The notes under the pieces: model-generated
Told to the model about the DNA's origin: nothing
What the model saw: only the letters and a program-made list of their open reading frames with translations
Databases searched by the model: none
NCBI GenBank assembly: GCA_033853925.1
Contig: JAWOLC010000057.1
Location: 10,884-74,883, forward strand
Direction of reading: 5' to 3'
Origin: JANXPZ01 sp033853925
GTDB taxonomy: Bacteria > Eisenbacteria > RBG-16-71-46
Length of the DNA stretch: 64,000 bases
Program-made: the position numbers and the translations under genes
Shown here: positions 10,319-19,582 of the stretch, one piece after another
Position numbering within the stretch: the stretch's first letter is position 1
Layout: each line of letters begins with the position of its first letter

Positions 10319-10348
10319 AGTCTACAGGGCGGGTGGAGCGAGTTCCAC
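10319..10348 (-). promoter_or_regulatory. Possible promoter of the GT-B-like gene
   Basis: On the minus strand TAGACT (10319-10324) is preceded after 18 bases by GTGGAA (10343-10348). The -10 is good and identical to that of the M48 gene; the -35 is weak. Confidence 0.35.
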
Positions 10349-10476
10349 AGGGGAGGCGCCTGCAGGCCGCGGGCGCGATGCCCCGCGGCCCGAGGCCGGG
10401 CGGGCGCCCCGCCGGGCGGCGGCGCGGCCCGCGAAGGCGCGACAAGGGTCGAAGGCGGGCCCGGCCCTCTCCCGGA

Positions 10477-13400
10477 TCAGCGCGCCGCGAGCTTGCTCGC
10501 CTCGACGACCACGTTGGTCGTGGCCTTGGCCCGCTCGAGCTGGAGCACCTTGAAGTCGGGGTCCACCACCAGGCGCTTGGGCTCGAAGGCGCAGGTGAGG
10601 ACCACGGCCTTCGTCTCCTTGGGTCCGAGCGTCACGGTGGTGCGGGACTCGCGCCAGGGCTCCTCCTTCTTCTTGGAATCGGCGAAGCGCGTGCCGCGCA
10701 CGACGGCGATCTCGACCGGCATGGTCCCGGTGCCCGCGTTGCGCGCCTTGGCCCGCACCTCCCACACCGCTCCCCGCTTCACCGCCCGCGCCTCGCTCAG
10801 GCGGTACTCGGGCACCACGACCTGCCAGTACCACTGCCGCACGAAGGCGTCGTAGGCCACGGTGTCGGGCGCGTAGCGGCGCATGTGCGCGAGGTAGTCC
10901 TGCAGCACCGGATGGTCCCGGCTGTCCCGCCACGCCGCGATGAAGTCGCGCAAGCCCGCCAGCATCCGCTCGCGTCCGACGAGCTGCATCATCATCCACG
11001 CCGTCCAGCCGCCCTTGTCGTAGATGATGCGCCCGTCGCCGGCGCGTGAGCCGTCGATCCGCGTGAGCGGGCGCTCGGAGTCCGCCTGGCGCGTGTTCGC
11101 GTACTGGTCCTCGATCTGGCGCAGGAACGCGAGCTGCTGCTGCGGGCCCTTCGTCTGCCCGACCAGGAGCGCCGTCGAGAAATGGGCCATGCCCTCGGAG
11201 AGCACCGAGCCGCCGGGGCGCGCGGAGGGCGTCAGGATGTTGCCCCACCACTGGTGCGCGGCCTCGTGCGCCGTCACCCAGAAGGCGGCGTCGGCCTTGG
11301 GCTCGCTCTTGGTGAGGAAGCCGACGCCCTCGGAGAACGTGATGTTGGTGGGCGAGCCCATCGCGTAGGTGCGCAGGTTGGGGAACTCGCTCAGCCGCAG
11401 CTCGCGCCACGGGTAGGGCGCGAACCACTCCCCGTACCAGCGCCGCGAGCCCTCCAGCGCGGCGAGCATCTCCTCGATGTTGTAGGTGTGCGCGGGGTGG
11501 TAGTAGATCGCCACGCCCTTGCCCCGCTTCTCGGCCCAGCGGCCGGCGATCACGTTGAAGAGCTTGACCGGGTAGTCGGTGACGTAGGTGAAGGTGCGGC
11601 GATCCCCGCTGACGGTCTCCGAAGCGAGCACCCCGTTGGCGTTGGCCCGGTAGTCCCGGGGCACGCTCACGCGCATGCGCACGGGGAACCACGTCTCGGC
11701 GATCGGCGCCATCGCCGGCAGCGTGTCGCGCTGCACGTCGTCGGCGTAGCGGCGCGGCTCGGGGCGGTCCTTGGCCTCCGGCCCCATGTCCTCGACGTAG
11801 CCGAGCTGCGGCACCAGCGTCGGCCCGCCGAACGCGGTGAACACGGCGCACGAGGGCAGGATGAACTCCTCGGCCCCGGCGCCGTTCTTGCTGATGCCCG
11901 GCGGGAAGCTGCCCCGGTAGCGGAAGCCGATGCGCACGCGCTCCCCCGGCCCCAGCGGCCGCGGCGGCGTGAACACGTAGAGCTTGGAGCGGTCCTCGGG
12001 CACGTAGGGCGCCCCGTCCAGCGTCCAGGCGAGCGAGTCCCACCAGGCCGCGCCGGTGAGCGGGATCTGGGCGAGCGGCTGCGCGTGCAGGTTCGTGAGG
12101 TCGTAGTGCCCCGCCACGCGGTAGCGCCGGGCCGCCGGCTCGAGCGCGGCCTCGAGATCCACCCCCGCCATCGCCGGCAGCGGCGCCTCGGCCCAGGTCG
12201 CCGCGTTCTGCCGCCAGTAGTCCTTGGCCAGCTTCTTCGCCTTGCGTCCCTCCCACCCCTGCTCCACCTGGAACCAGAGGAGCGCCCAGGCGAGGAGCGG
12301 CAGGGCCAGCAGCGGCGCCAGGCGCAGCGCCCCGCGCCCGAGCGCCGCCGGGCGCAGCCGGTGCAGGGCGCGCGTGGCGTCGGCCTCGACCCGCGGGAAC
12401 AGCCGCACCGCCAGCACCCCGAAGAAGGCGGCGAGCCCCAGCACCATCAGCCGGTTCAGCACCAGCGGCAGGCGGTCCAGCTCGAACACGCTCATGTCGC
12501 TCCAGCGCGTGGCGCTCCACAGATCCCAGTTGAACGCCCAGTTCATCTTGCCCCGCATCTGCAGGAAGCCGGTCAGGGCCATGGCCCCCAGGGCCAGCGC
12601 GTAGGTGACGTGGCGCCGGCGCGCGAGCGCGAACAGCGCCATCACGAACGTGGTCCACAGCAGGAACGTGGGCGTCAGCAGCAGCCCCCAGCAGAGGAGG
12701 AAGGGCTCGAGGCGGAAGGGCACCTTGCCCTGGACGGCCAGCATCACGACGCTGCTCGCCAGCACGGTCAGCACCACCGCCGCCGCCACCACCGTGTTGG
12801 CCAGCGCCTTCCCCAGCAGCAGCGAGCCGGTGCGGAGCGGGGTGGCGTAGTGGATCGCCCCGAAGCCCGTGCCGCGCTCGCGTTGCAGCGACTCGACCGT
12901 GTAGAAGAGCAGGAGCAGGCAGACCAGCAGCGTCAGCGTGTTCATCGCGTCCGCCGCCAGAGTGCCCGGCGTCAGGAGCCGGGTGGTGTCGAAGGCGGCG
13001 ACGGTGATGACGCTGCCCAGGCTCTGCGCCAGGATCAGCGGCACGAACAGGTAGAGCCCGGGGTGCCGGCGCAGCTCGCGCAGCTCCACGCGCGCCACCT
13101 CCCACGCGCCCGCGAGCCGGCCGGTGCCTTCCGAGCGCATGGCCAGGGCGGCCACCGGGATCTCGTCGGGCCGCCCCGCGGCATCGGGCTGGACCGCCGC
13201 GCGGGCACGCCCGCGCTTCACCGCCCGCGTGCCGCGCAGCGTGGCCCCGAAGCGCCACTGCGCGAGCAGCAGGGCGCCCAGGCCGAGCGCCAGCTCCAGC
13301 GCGCGGTTCGCCCAGAACACGCCGTCCGTCGCCACGTGGGCCCGGTTGTAGAAGTCCACCCCGCGGTCCACGTTGAGCCAGGTCTCGTTGAGCCAGCGGA

Positions 13401-14082
13401 TGCCCGTGGGGTCCAGCACCATCAGCAGCTGGTTCACGGCCGGGCTCAGCCACGACGGCGACCAGTTCCAGAGGAACGCCGCCCCCACCAGGATCGAGGC
13501 CAGGGGGAAGGCGAACACCAGGATCGGCATGCGCGTCAGCGTGCCGAGCGCGAAGCTGGTGCCCGCCAGGCAGAGGAGCGGCGGCAGCGCGAAGAGCAGC
13601 AGCGGGCGCAGGTAGTTCGACCAGGCGAGCGGGCCGATGACCTCGACGTTCTCGCCGTGCGGCAGGCCGTGGTTGAACAGCACCATCAGCGCCACGTTGA
13701 CCGCGAGCACCACCAGGAAGCCCGCCAGCGTCCCGGTGAACTTGCCCCACACGTACTCGCCCGAGGTGAGCGGCGTGGCGTGCAGCAGCTCGCCCACCTT
13801 CTGCTCCTCGTCGCGGATCACGCTCATGCCCGCGCCGACCGCGACGAAGAAGGCGTAGACGATGCTGACCACCATCGCCAGGAGCTGGGCCAGCGCGAAC
13901 TCGGAGGTGATCCAGGCCTTGGTGCCGCCGACCGCGGTGTTGCCGGACTGGATGCTGGCGGTGCCTCTGGACATCTCGAACGCCATGAAGCCGACGATCA
14001 GGAGCAGGATCCACAGCAGCGGCCGGCGCAGGCCGTGGACGAACTCCTGGCGGCAGACCTCGCCCCCGCGCCGGAGGCTCAC
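10477..14082 (-). CDS. ABC transporter permease fused to M1 aminopeptidase
   Basis: A 1201-aa fusion. Residues about 1-580 form two ABC-2 type permease halves, each with about six TM helices and each opening with an EVCRQEF or EVARVELRELRRHPG amphipathic segment. Residues about 650-1200 are an M1 zinc aminopeptidase with HEAAH at 939-943 and LSEGMAHF downstream supplying the third zinc ligand. The GAMEN-like substrate motif is seen only as AMGSPTN. The start is GTG 14080-14082, overlapping the ATPase stop as GTGA. Permease/M1 fusions beside an ABC ATPase recur in several phyla. They may couple peptide trimming to transport, which is inference. It is the last gene of a two-gene operon. Confidence 0.85.
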   Translation of the reverse strand: MSLRRGGEVCRQEFVHGLRRPLLWILLLIVGFMAFEMSRGTASIQSGNTAVGGTKAWITSEFALAQLLAMVVSIVYAFFVAVGAGMSVIRDEEQKVGELLHATPLTSGEYVWGKFTGTLAGFLVVLAVNVALMVLFNHGLPHGENVEVIGPLAWSNYLRPLLLFALPPLLCLAGTSFALGTLTRMPILVFAFPLASILVGAAFLWNWSPSWLSPAVNQLLMVLDPTGIRWLNETWLNVDRGVDFYNRAHVATDGVFWANRALELALGLGALLLAQWRFGATLRGTRAVKRGRARAAVQPDAAGRPDEIPVAALAMRSEGTGRLAGAWEVARVELRELRRHPGLYLFVPLILAQSLGSVITVAAFDTTRLLTPGTLAADAMNTLTLLVCLLLLFYTVESLQRERGTGFGAIHYATPLRTGSLLLGKALANTVVAAAVVLTVLASSVVMLAVQGKVPFRLEPFLLCWGLLLTPTFLLWTTFVMALFALARRRHVTYALALGAMALTGFLQMRGKMNWAFNWDLWSATRWSDMSVFELDRLPLVLNRLMVLGLAAFFGVLAVRLFPRVEADATRALHRLRPAALGRGALRLAPLLALPLLAWALLWFQVEQGWEGRKAKKLAKDYWRQNAATWAEAPLPAMAGVDLEAALEPAARRYRVAGHYDLTNLHAQPLAQIPLTGAAWWDSLAWTLDGAPYVPEDRSKLYVFTPPRPLGPGERVRIGFRYRGSFPPGISKNGAGAEEFILPSCAVFTAFGGPTLVPQLGYVEDMGPEAKDRPEPRRYADDVQRDTLPAMAPIAETWFPVRMRVSVPRDYRANANGVLASETVSGDRRTFTYVTDYPVKLFNVIAGRWAEKRGKGVAIYYHPAHTYNIEEMLAALEGSRRWYGEWFAPYPWRELRLSEFPNLRTYAMGSPTNITFSEGVGFLTKSEPKADAAFWVTAHEAAHQWWGNILTPSARPGGSVLSEGMAHFSTALLVGQTKGPQQQLAFLRQIEDQYANTRQADSERPLTRIDGSRAGDGRIIYDKGGWTAWMMMQLVGRERMLAGLRDFIAAWRDSRDHPVLQDYLAHMRRYAPDTVAYDAFVRQWYWQVVVPEYRLSEARAVKRGAVWEVRAKARNAGTGTMPVEIAVVRGTRFADSKKKEEPWRESRTTVTLGPKETKAVVLTCAFEPKRLVVDPDFKVLQLERAKATTNVVVEASKLAAR

Positions 14083-15143
14083 GACGCGCGCTCCGTGCCG
14101 GTTCCGGCCGATTCGCCGGCGGAAGGCCTGCCGGCGCCGGCGGCCGCGGAGGGCCTGCCGGCTCGAGCGCCGGTGGAGGTGGTGGCGGCCGCTGACGAGC
14201 GGTCCGCGGGAACCCCGGTGTGGGCGCTGCCGGCCGGGGCGTCGCCCGCCAGCACGGCCTCGCCGTTGTCGCCGTTGCCCGAGCGCATCATCACCAGATA
14301 GGCGTCCTCCAGGGTCGGGCTCACCCGCTCGAACCCGGCGGGCGGGCGACCGCTCGGCTCGTAGACGCGCACGCGGTGCAGGCCCTCGACCAGGATCGCC
14401 TGCGTGACCGTGCGCTCGCGCCGCAGCGCCGGCAGGTCGGCGGGCGAGACCGCTCCCTCGAACACCGCGCCGTCCAGCGCGGCGCGGGCCTCGCGCGGCG
14501 TGGTGGGCGGGATCAGGCGCCCGTGGCGCAGCACCGCGAAGCGCGGGCAGAGCACGGCGACGTCCTCGACGATGTGGGTGGAGAGGATGACGATGCGGCG
14601 CTCGGCCAGCTCGGCGAGCAGGTGATAGAAGCGCAGGCGCTCCTCGGGATCGAGGCCCGCGGTGGGCTCGTCCACGATCAGGAGGCGCGGGTCGCCGGCG
14701 ATCGCCTGGGCGATGCCGAGGCGCTGGCGCATGCCGCCCGAGTAGGTCTTCACCTTGCGCCGTGCCGCGTACGTGAGGTTCACGCGCTCGAGCAGCTCGC
14801 GCGCGAGCTGGCGCTGCCCCGAGGGCGCGGAGACGCCCTTCAAGCGCAGCAGGTGGAGGAGCATCTGCTCGCCCGTCAGATGGGGATAGAAGCCGAACTC
14901 CTGCGGCAGGTAGCCGAGCCGCGCGCGCAGGCGCTCGGGGCGCTCCAGGACGTCCTCGCCGTCGAACGTGACCCGGCCCGAGGTCGGCTCGAGCAGGCCC
15001 GCGACGATGCGCATCAGGGTGGTCTTGCCCGCTCCGTTCGGCCCAAGCAAGCCGAACATCCCGGAGCGAACCTCGAGGTCGATGCCCTGCAGCGCAGCGA
15101 CCGGACCCGGATACACCTTGACCAGAGCCTGGATGGACAGCAT
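14079..15143 (-). CDS. ABC transporter ATPase partner of the permease-peptidase
   Basis: A 354-aa ATPase with Walker A GPNGAGKTT, signature YSGGMRQRLGIAQ and Walker B LLIVDEPTAGLDPEERLRF, followed by the H-loop ILSTHIVEDV. It belongs to the ABC-2 export group. A C-terminal tail of about 65 residues after the regular domain is low-complexity (Ala, Gly, Ser, Thr, with repeated GRPSA units) and is not part of the family. ATG 15141-15143 follows GAGG at about 8 bases; the frame extends 20 codons upstream without a better start. It overlaps the downstream fusion gene by four bases. Confidence 0.9.
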   Translation of the reverse strand: MLSIQALVKVYPGPVAALQGIDLEVRSGMFGLLGPNGAGKTTLMRIVAGLLEPTSGRVTFDGEDVLERPERLRARLGYLPQEFGFYPHLTGEQMLLHLLRLKGVSAPSGQRQLARELLERVNLTYAARRKVKTYSGGMRQRLGIAQAIAGDPRLLIVDEPTAGLDPEERLRFYHLLAELAERRIVILSTHIVEDVAVLCPRFAVLRHGRLIPPTTPREARAALDGAVFEGAVSPADLPALRRERTVTQAILVEGLHRVRVYEPSGRPPAGFERVSPTLEDAYLVMMRSGNGDNGEAVLAGDAPAGSAHTGVPADRSSAAATTSTGARAGRPSAAAGAGRPSAGESAGTGTERAS

Positions 15144-15696
15144 GGAGCACCTCGCGGGCGAGAACGGGTGATCCGGTTCCGGGCCTCCCATCCGGAGCGC
15201 CACGGCCGGGGATCGCGAGCGCCCTGCGCCTCCGCCGCGCAGGGCGAGAACGAACTGGGTCTCGGGGAGCAGCCTCGCTCTCGCTACGGGGCGGCGCGCG
15301 CGGAAGATGCTGGCCCCACGAACGCCCCGACGAGCGCGGCAAGATGGGGCACGAGCGCCCCGCGGCCCGCCGTCTACCTTCCCAGCGGGTGGGTCTCGCG
15401 CGCCATGGGCGCCCCGGCGACCGGAAGGCTGTGAGGTGGCGAGGCGCGGGCGGCCAGGCCTCCCGGAGGTCGGCGGCGGGCGGCAGGGGCAGGGCGCGGA
15501 AGGATGGTAGGGAGACGAAGCGCGGAGAGGCTGTACGGAGGCGGCGGCCTGGAAGGGCGGTCTGGCCCGAGGTTCGCGCCGCTCTTCTCGGGGTCACGAT
15601 TCTGACGCTTTGAGGCTAGAATGCCGGGCGTGACTGGCTGGCCCCGGCCTCAATCATGAGGCGCAGGCCACCCGGCCGGACTTCGGAGGCGCACCG
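15144..15696. other. 553-base intergenic region with an echo of a distant gene end
   Basis: This divergent gap separates the ABC ATPase and the SPOR-like gene. At 15374-15406 the minus strand reads MARETHPLGR then stop; 28 of 33 bases match the last codons of the GT-B-like gene at 8927, which ends MERETHPLRR. The rest shows no reading frame with plausible composition. A TAGAAT at 15617-15622 (plus strand) could be the -10 for the next gene, but no good -35 accompanies it. Confidence 0.5.
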
Positions 15697-16368
15697 ATGA
15701 CCGAACCAGAGGATCGCGAGTCGGGGGCCAAGCCCACAGAGCCCCCACAGCCCAAGAAGAGCGACGAGGGTTATCTGCCGCCGCGCTTGCGGGAGAAGCT
15801 CGACGCGGCGGAAGACATGGGAGAAGAGAAGAGGTCGCCGGCCGGCCTGATCATCGGCATCGTGGTCGTCGTCGTTCTGGTGCTCGTCGGCTGGTGGTTC
15901 TTCCACAACCAGCAGGTGAAGGCCAAGGCCGAGGCCGCGCGGGTCGCCGCCGTCGCCAAGGCGGCTGCGGATTCCGTGGCTCGCGTTCGCGCGGCCGACA
16001 GTCTGGCCGCCAAGGCCCGCGCCGACTCGATCGCCGCCTTCAACGCGCTGCCCAAGGCGAAGCAGCGGCAGATCAGGCTCCAGCTGGCCCGCGCCGCGGG
16101 AGGCACGGCGCTGGCCGAGATGGAGAAGGCGGAAGGCCCGTACGTGATCGATGCCGGCGAGTTCATGTTCGAGGAAAAGGCCAAGACCGAGGCCGAGGCG
16201 CTCAAGAACAGCACGAAGCTCGCGGCCCGAGTCGCCAAGGTCGGCAGCTCCTATCACGTCTACTTGGGCCGGTTCGAGATGCGCGCTCCAGCCGAGAAGG
16301 CGGCGAGTGAGCTGGCCGCGAAGGGCCTGGTGGAGCAGGCGACCGTGGTGGCGGCGGGTGGGAAGTAG
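15697..16368 (+). CDS. Membrane-anchored SPOR-like protein
   Basis: A 223-aa protein. A hydrophilic, Pro- and Glu-rich cytoplasmic segment (1-50) leads to one TM helix (about 51-70, IIGIVVVVVLVLVGWWFF). An Ala/Lys/Asp-rich helical stalk (about 72-140) follows. The C-terminal domain (about 148-220) has the betaalphabeta pattern of SPOR domains: YVIDAGEFMFEEKA, an alpha helix, YHVYLGRFEMRAPAEKAASEL and a final strand. SPOR domains bind glycan strands stripped of stem peptides, so a role in envelope or division-site biology is likely but inferred. Start ATG is preceded by GGAGG at 7 bases. Confidence 0.65.
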   Translation: MTEPEDRESGAKPTEPPQPKKSDEGYLPPRLREKLDAAEDMGEEKRSPAGLIIGIVVVVVLVLVGWWFFHNQQVKAKAEAARVAAVAKAAADSVARVRAADSLAAKARADSIAAFNALPKAKQRQIRLQLARAAGGTALAEMEKAEGPYVIDAGEFMFEEKAKTEAEALKNSTKLAARVAKVGSSYHVYLGRFEMRAPAEKAASELAAKGLVEQATVVAAGGK

Positions 16369-16389
16369 CGGGGGCCCGGATATGGCGTA

Positions 16390-16430
16390 CGGCTCCCGTG
16401 CGCGTGACGAACCCCGGCGCGCGGGAGCCG
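16390..16430. terminator. Hairpin between convergent genes
   Basis: CGGCTCCCG (16390-16398) pairs with CGGGAGCCG (16422-16430), and the stem extends inward with a mismatch. It lies between the stop codons at 16368 (plus) and 16437 (minus). No U-tract. Confidence 0.5.
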
Positions 16431-16436
16431 CCTGGG

Positions 16437-17603
16437 TCAGAACTGGGAGTCTCCGCCCTCGTGGCCGCCGGCGTTCCCGTGCGGTGGCGTCAGCCCGGTG
16501 AAGTCACCGATGACCTTCGCATCATACGGCGCATACAGGCCCTTCTGCACCGTCTTCAGGTCGTAGCCGACATTGTTGCCGATTGAGCCGCCGCCGGCCA
16601 GAGGCAGCCCGTAGCTCGTGACGATCTCGCCGGCCGCGCTCACGCGGATCACCCGGTTGTTGAACTGGTCGCTGATCAACGTGTCGCCGTTGCGGAGGCG
16701 CACGGCGCGCGTCGGCAGCGGCGCCGCAACGCTCTTCGGGTCGGTGTTGGTGACGAACTGCCACACGATCACGTCATTCTCGTTCACCTCGACCGCGCGG
16801 CTGTTCCCGGCGTCGGTAAGGAGCGTGTGGCCGTTGGGGAGGCGGCTGGCGAAGGCCACCGCCCCGACCGTGCCCCCCGCCGTGAACGTCCTCACGACCT
16901 GGTGATCGCGCGTCACCTCGATCGCGCGGTTGTTGTTCTCGTCCGCGATCAGCACGTGGCCGTTCTCGAGCAGCTCGGCCGAGTTCGGGCTGTTGAGCTG
17001 GTCCGCCGGGTTGGTGTTCGGGCCCGGGTACTGCCAGACGATCCGCTTCGCCCGGGTTACCTCGATCACCCGCTGGTTGCCCTGGTCGGTGATGAGCACG
17101 TGTCCGTCGGGAAGGTAAGTGCACTGGACCGGCGTGTTGAGCTGGTCGGGACCCGAGCCGGTGACGCCGAAGGTGCCGTACTGCCAGATGATGTGGCCGT
17201 CTGGGCTCACCAGGATGACGCGGTTGTCCGGCTGGCCGCCCGGACTCTGCGGGATCACGCCCGGGGGCGTGCCGGTTCCCGCCATGAGCGTCAGCGCCCC
17301 GACGCGCTCGGCGTCGTTCGTGCCGATGATCGACTTCGCCGTGAAGTCGTTCGGACCGAGCCCGAACGACCAGACGATGTCGCCGGCGGGATCGACCTCG
17401 ACCACGCGGTTGTTGAACTGGTCGGCGATCAGGACGTTGCCGGGCGCGTTGAAGTGGCCCGAGGGCCGGTGGTCCCCGGGCATCGTGGCGCGGGCGAGCA
17501 CCGGCGCCTGCGCCAGAGGCGACGTCGGCATGTTCTGCTTCGAGCACCCGGCCGCGAGAACGAGCGCGCCGGCCATCACGAGGAGAGCGAGTCGCTGTGA
17601 CAT
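16437..17603 (-). CDS. NHL-repeat beta-propeller lipoprotein
   Basis: A 388-aa exported protein. The signal peptide ends in the lipobox LVLAAGC (about residues 14-20), so the mature protein should be lipid-anchored at Cys20. About six NHL-type repeats follow, each pairing a blade start such as VLIADQFNNRVVEVD, VLITDQGNQRVIEVT or LISDQFNNRVIRVS with an ending such as IVWSFG or IVWQYP. They should fold as a six-bladed propeller, usually a binding platform. No catalytic residue stands out. The ligand cannot be guessed from context. Confidence 0.75.
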   Translation of the reverse strand: MSQRLALLVMAGALVLAAGCSKQNMPTSPLAQAPVLARATMPGDHRPSGHFNAPGNVLIADQFNNRVVEVDPAGDIVWSFGLGPNDFTAKSIIGTNDAERVGALTLMAGTGTPPGVIPQSPGGQPDNRVILVSPDGHIIWQYGTFGVTGSGPDQLNTPVQCTYLPDGHVLITDQGNQRVIEVTRAKRIVWQYPGPNTNPADQLNSPNSAELLENGHVLIADENNNRAIEVTRDHQVVRTFTAGGTVGAVAFASRLPNGHTLLTDAGNSRAVEVNENDVIVWQFVTNTDPKSVAAPLPTRAVRLRNGDTLISDQFNNRVIRVSAAGEIVTSYGLPLAGGGSIGNNVGYDLKTVQKGLYAPYDAKVIGDFTGLTPPHGNAGGHEGGDSQF

Positions 17604-17834
17604 GGCAGCCTCCGGATGGGATTCCGGCAGACCCGCGGGGGCACGGTTTCAGGCGTGGACGGCGTGGAGTGCGGCGAAGGCCCGCGGAATACCGCCCATG
17701 CTCGCCGGCGTGCAACTTATGAGGTCGCTTGCCCGCGCGATTGACACGGGGCTGCAAGGAAGTTGCCAATCCCGTCGCGAGCCGGCGCGCAGTGAAGCCT
17801 GCAGCGGAGAAGCGGAGACCCTACTCCTCGAGCC

Positions 17835-19331
17835 TCATCCCCACTGTGAAGAAAGGGCCGCCGCCCGCCCCGCCACTGTCCCGCTCGACCACGCCCACTG
17901 GAAGTTGAATCCCCCGAGCCTGCCGTCCACGTCGAGGATCTCGCCGCAGAGGTAGATGCCGGGCGCCTTGCGTGACTCCAGCGTGCTCGGATTCACCTCG
18001 TCGAGCGCCACGCCGCCCGCCGTGACCTCGGCCTTCTCGTAGCCGAGCGTGCCGGTCACGGGCAGTGGTCGCGCGCACAACCGCTCGATGAGTGCGGCGC
18101 GATGCGCTCGATCCAGTTGGCTCGCGATCGCGGTCGCCTCCGCTCCCGCCTCCGCGCACAGCGCCACTGCCAGCCGATCTGGCAGCCTGCGCCCGAGCCA
18201 CTGCCGGACCGACAACCGCGGCTCTGCCTCCGCCTCCCGCCGCAGCGCGCGGAGCAGGCCTTCCCTCGTTTCTCCCGGAACGAAGCTCGCCAGCACGGCG
18301 ACCTCCGCGCTCCCATGCGCGCGGAGCCATGAGCGCGACAGATCGAGCGCGGCGGGGCCCGAGTAGCCGAAGTGCGTGAAGAGGAACGAGCCGTGTGCGA
18401 TCTCGACCGCCCTCCCTCCCACTGAGAGCTTCAGATCCACGTCGGCCGACAGCCCCTGGAGCTGCGCGCAGAGGGGATCCGCCGCCGTGAGAGGTGTGAG
18501 TCCAGGCACGGGTGGCACGATGGTGTGCCCCAGCGCGCCGGCGAGTGCGTAGCCCGTCCCATCGCTGCCCGTGCGCGGGAACGAGAGCCCTCCGCTCGCG
18601 AGGATCACGGCCTCGGCCTCGAGCCAGCTCTCTGGAGTCTCCTCGCGCAACGGCCATTCGGATCCACCGTACCCGTGAGCCGCGGGCGAGAAGTCGGCGC
18701 TCGCCGTCATCCTCCGAATCCCGAGCCGCCAGCGGCCGCGGGGCGCCGCGCGAGTGGATCCGCTGCCCGGAGCCACCGTGCCAGCGCCTTTCCCAGACCG
18801 GCGCTCCTGCACTGTCGTATCAGCGCCTCTCCCGGCCCCGCGCTCCGGCGCTGTCGCGTCAGCGCCGGCCTCCGCCGCGCCGCCCTCCGCGACCGCCGCC
18901 GGAGCGCCCCTGCCTTCGCCCCCATGCTCCAACCTCACGACGCGCGCGCCCGGCACCACCTCCACGCCGGCGCGTGCCACCGCGCCGAGCAGCGCATCCA
19001 GCACGGTCTGCGCGTCACCGCTCGCGGGGAAGTACTTGCCCGTCTCCTCGAGCACCAGCGGCACGCCCAGAGACTCGAACCAGGCCCGCGTCTGCTCGGA
19101 CGAGAAGGCCCGCAGGACACGCGCCACGACGTGCAGCGACCCGCCGTGGAAGTCGCGCGCCTCGACGACGCGATGGGTCACGTTGCAGCGCGTTCCGCCG
19201 GACATGAGGATCTTGAGGCCGATCTTGGGGTGGGCGTTCAGAAGGACGACGTGCGCTCCGGCCTCGGCGGCCCGCAGGGCGGCGGTCAGCCCCGCCGCTC
19301 CCGCGCCTATGACGGCGACGCTGCGGCTCAT
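17835..19331 (-). CDS. YhiN/HI0933-type FAD-dependent flavoprotein
   Basis: A 498-aa protein. The dinucleotide-binding motif VIGAGAAGLTAALRAAEAGA opens the protein (about 6-25), followed by LMSGGTRCNVTH, the HI0933 family signature. The C-terminus has TAGGVALDEVNPSTLESRKA and GRLGGFNFQWAW, also diagnostic. These enzymes bind FAD noncovalently and their substrate is unknown. Between about residues 140 and 200 the protein carries a low-complexity insertion with 13-residue repeats (GADATAPERGAGR, GADTTVQERRSGK), encoded by a 39-bp tandem repeat. ATG 19329-19331 fits the family N-terminus. Degraded copies of this start lie just upstream. Confidence 0.85.
   Translation of the reverse strand: MSRSVAVIGAGAAGLTAALRAAEAGAHVVLLNAHPKIGLKILMSGGTRCNVTHRVVEARDFHGGSLHVVARVLRAFSSEQTRAWFESLGVPLVLEETGKYFPASGDAQTVLDALLGAVARAGVEVVPGARVVRLEHGGEGRGAPAAVAEGGAAEAGADATAPERGAGRGADTTVQERRSGKGAGTVAPGSGSTRAAPRGRWRLGIRRMTASADFSPAAHGYGGSEWPLREETPESWLEAEAVILASGGLSFPRTGSDGTGYALAGALGHTIVPPVPGLTPLTAADPLCAQLQGLSADVDLKLSVGGRAVEIAHGSFLFTHFGYSGPAALDLSRSWLRAHGSAEVAVLASFVPGETREGLLRALRREAEAEPRLSVRQWLGRRLPDRLAVALCAEAGAEATAIASQLDRAHRAALIERLCARPLPVTGTLGYEKAEVTAGGVALDEVNPSTLESRKAPGIYLCGEILDVDGRLGGFNFQWAWSSGTVAGRAAALSSQWG
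18778..18870. repeat. 39-bp tandem repeat inside the flavoprotein gene
   Basis: Two full units (18778-18816 and 18817-18855) and a partial third (18856-18870) repeat the core CAGCGCC...CGCTCC...CTGTC. The 39-bp period keeps frame and adds 13 residues per unit. Confidence 0.75.
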
Positions 19332-19490
19332 CGGTGCGCGCTCTCTGCAGCGAACGCCAGGCTCGCCCCCGCGCCTGCGAGCCTGACCAGCGCCAGATCC
19401 GCCCCCGCGCCGACGACCGCGACGCTGCGCCTCATCGGCGGGGCCCTCTGCGCCGTGCGCCACGGCCGCCCGCGACCATGACGGCGACAC
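19300..19490 (-). repeat. Degenerate copies of the flavoprotein gene start
   Basis: The true start reads, on the minus strand, MSRSVAVIGAGAAG (from 19331). Upstream, from 19434, another copy reads MRRSVAVVGAGA. A third, near 19475-19495, reads RRGVAVMVAG. The first two copies also share following bases (GCGACGCTGCG...CTCATCGG on the plus strand). Outside these the 19332-19582 gap holds no gene. Confidence 0.6.
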
Positions 19491-19582
19491 CCCGTCTCTT
19501 CGTTGGGCGCACCCGTCTGCTCATGAGGAACGAGGGTCCGGCGCAGTCACTCGCGACGGCGACTCCCTGGCCTCGCGCATCC

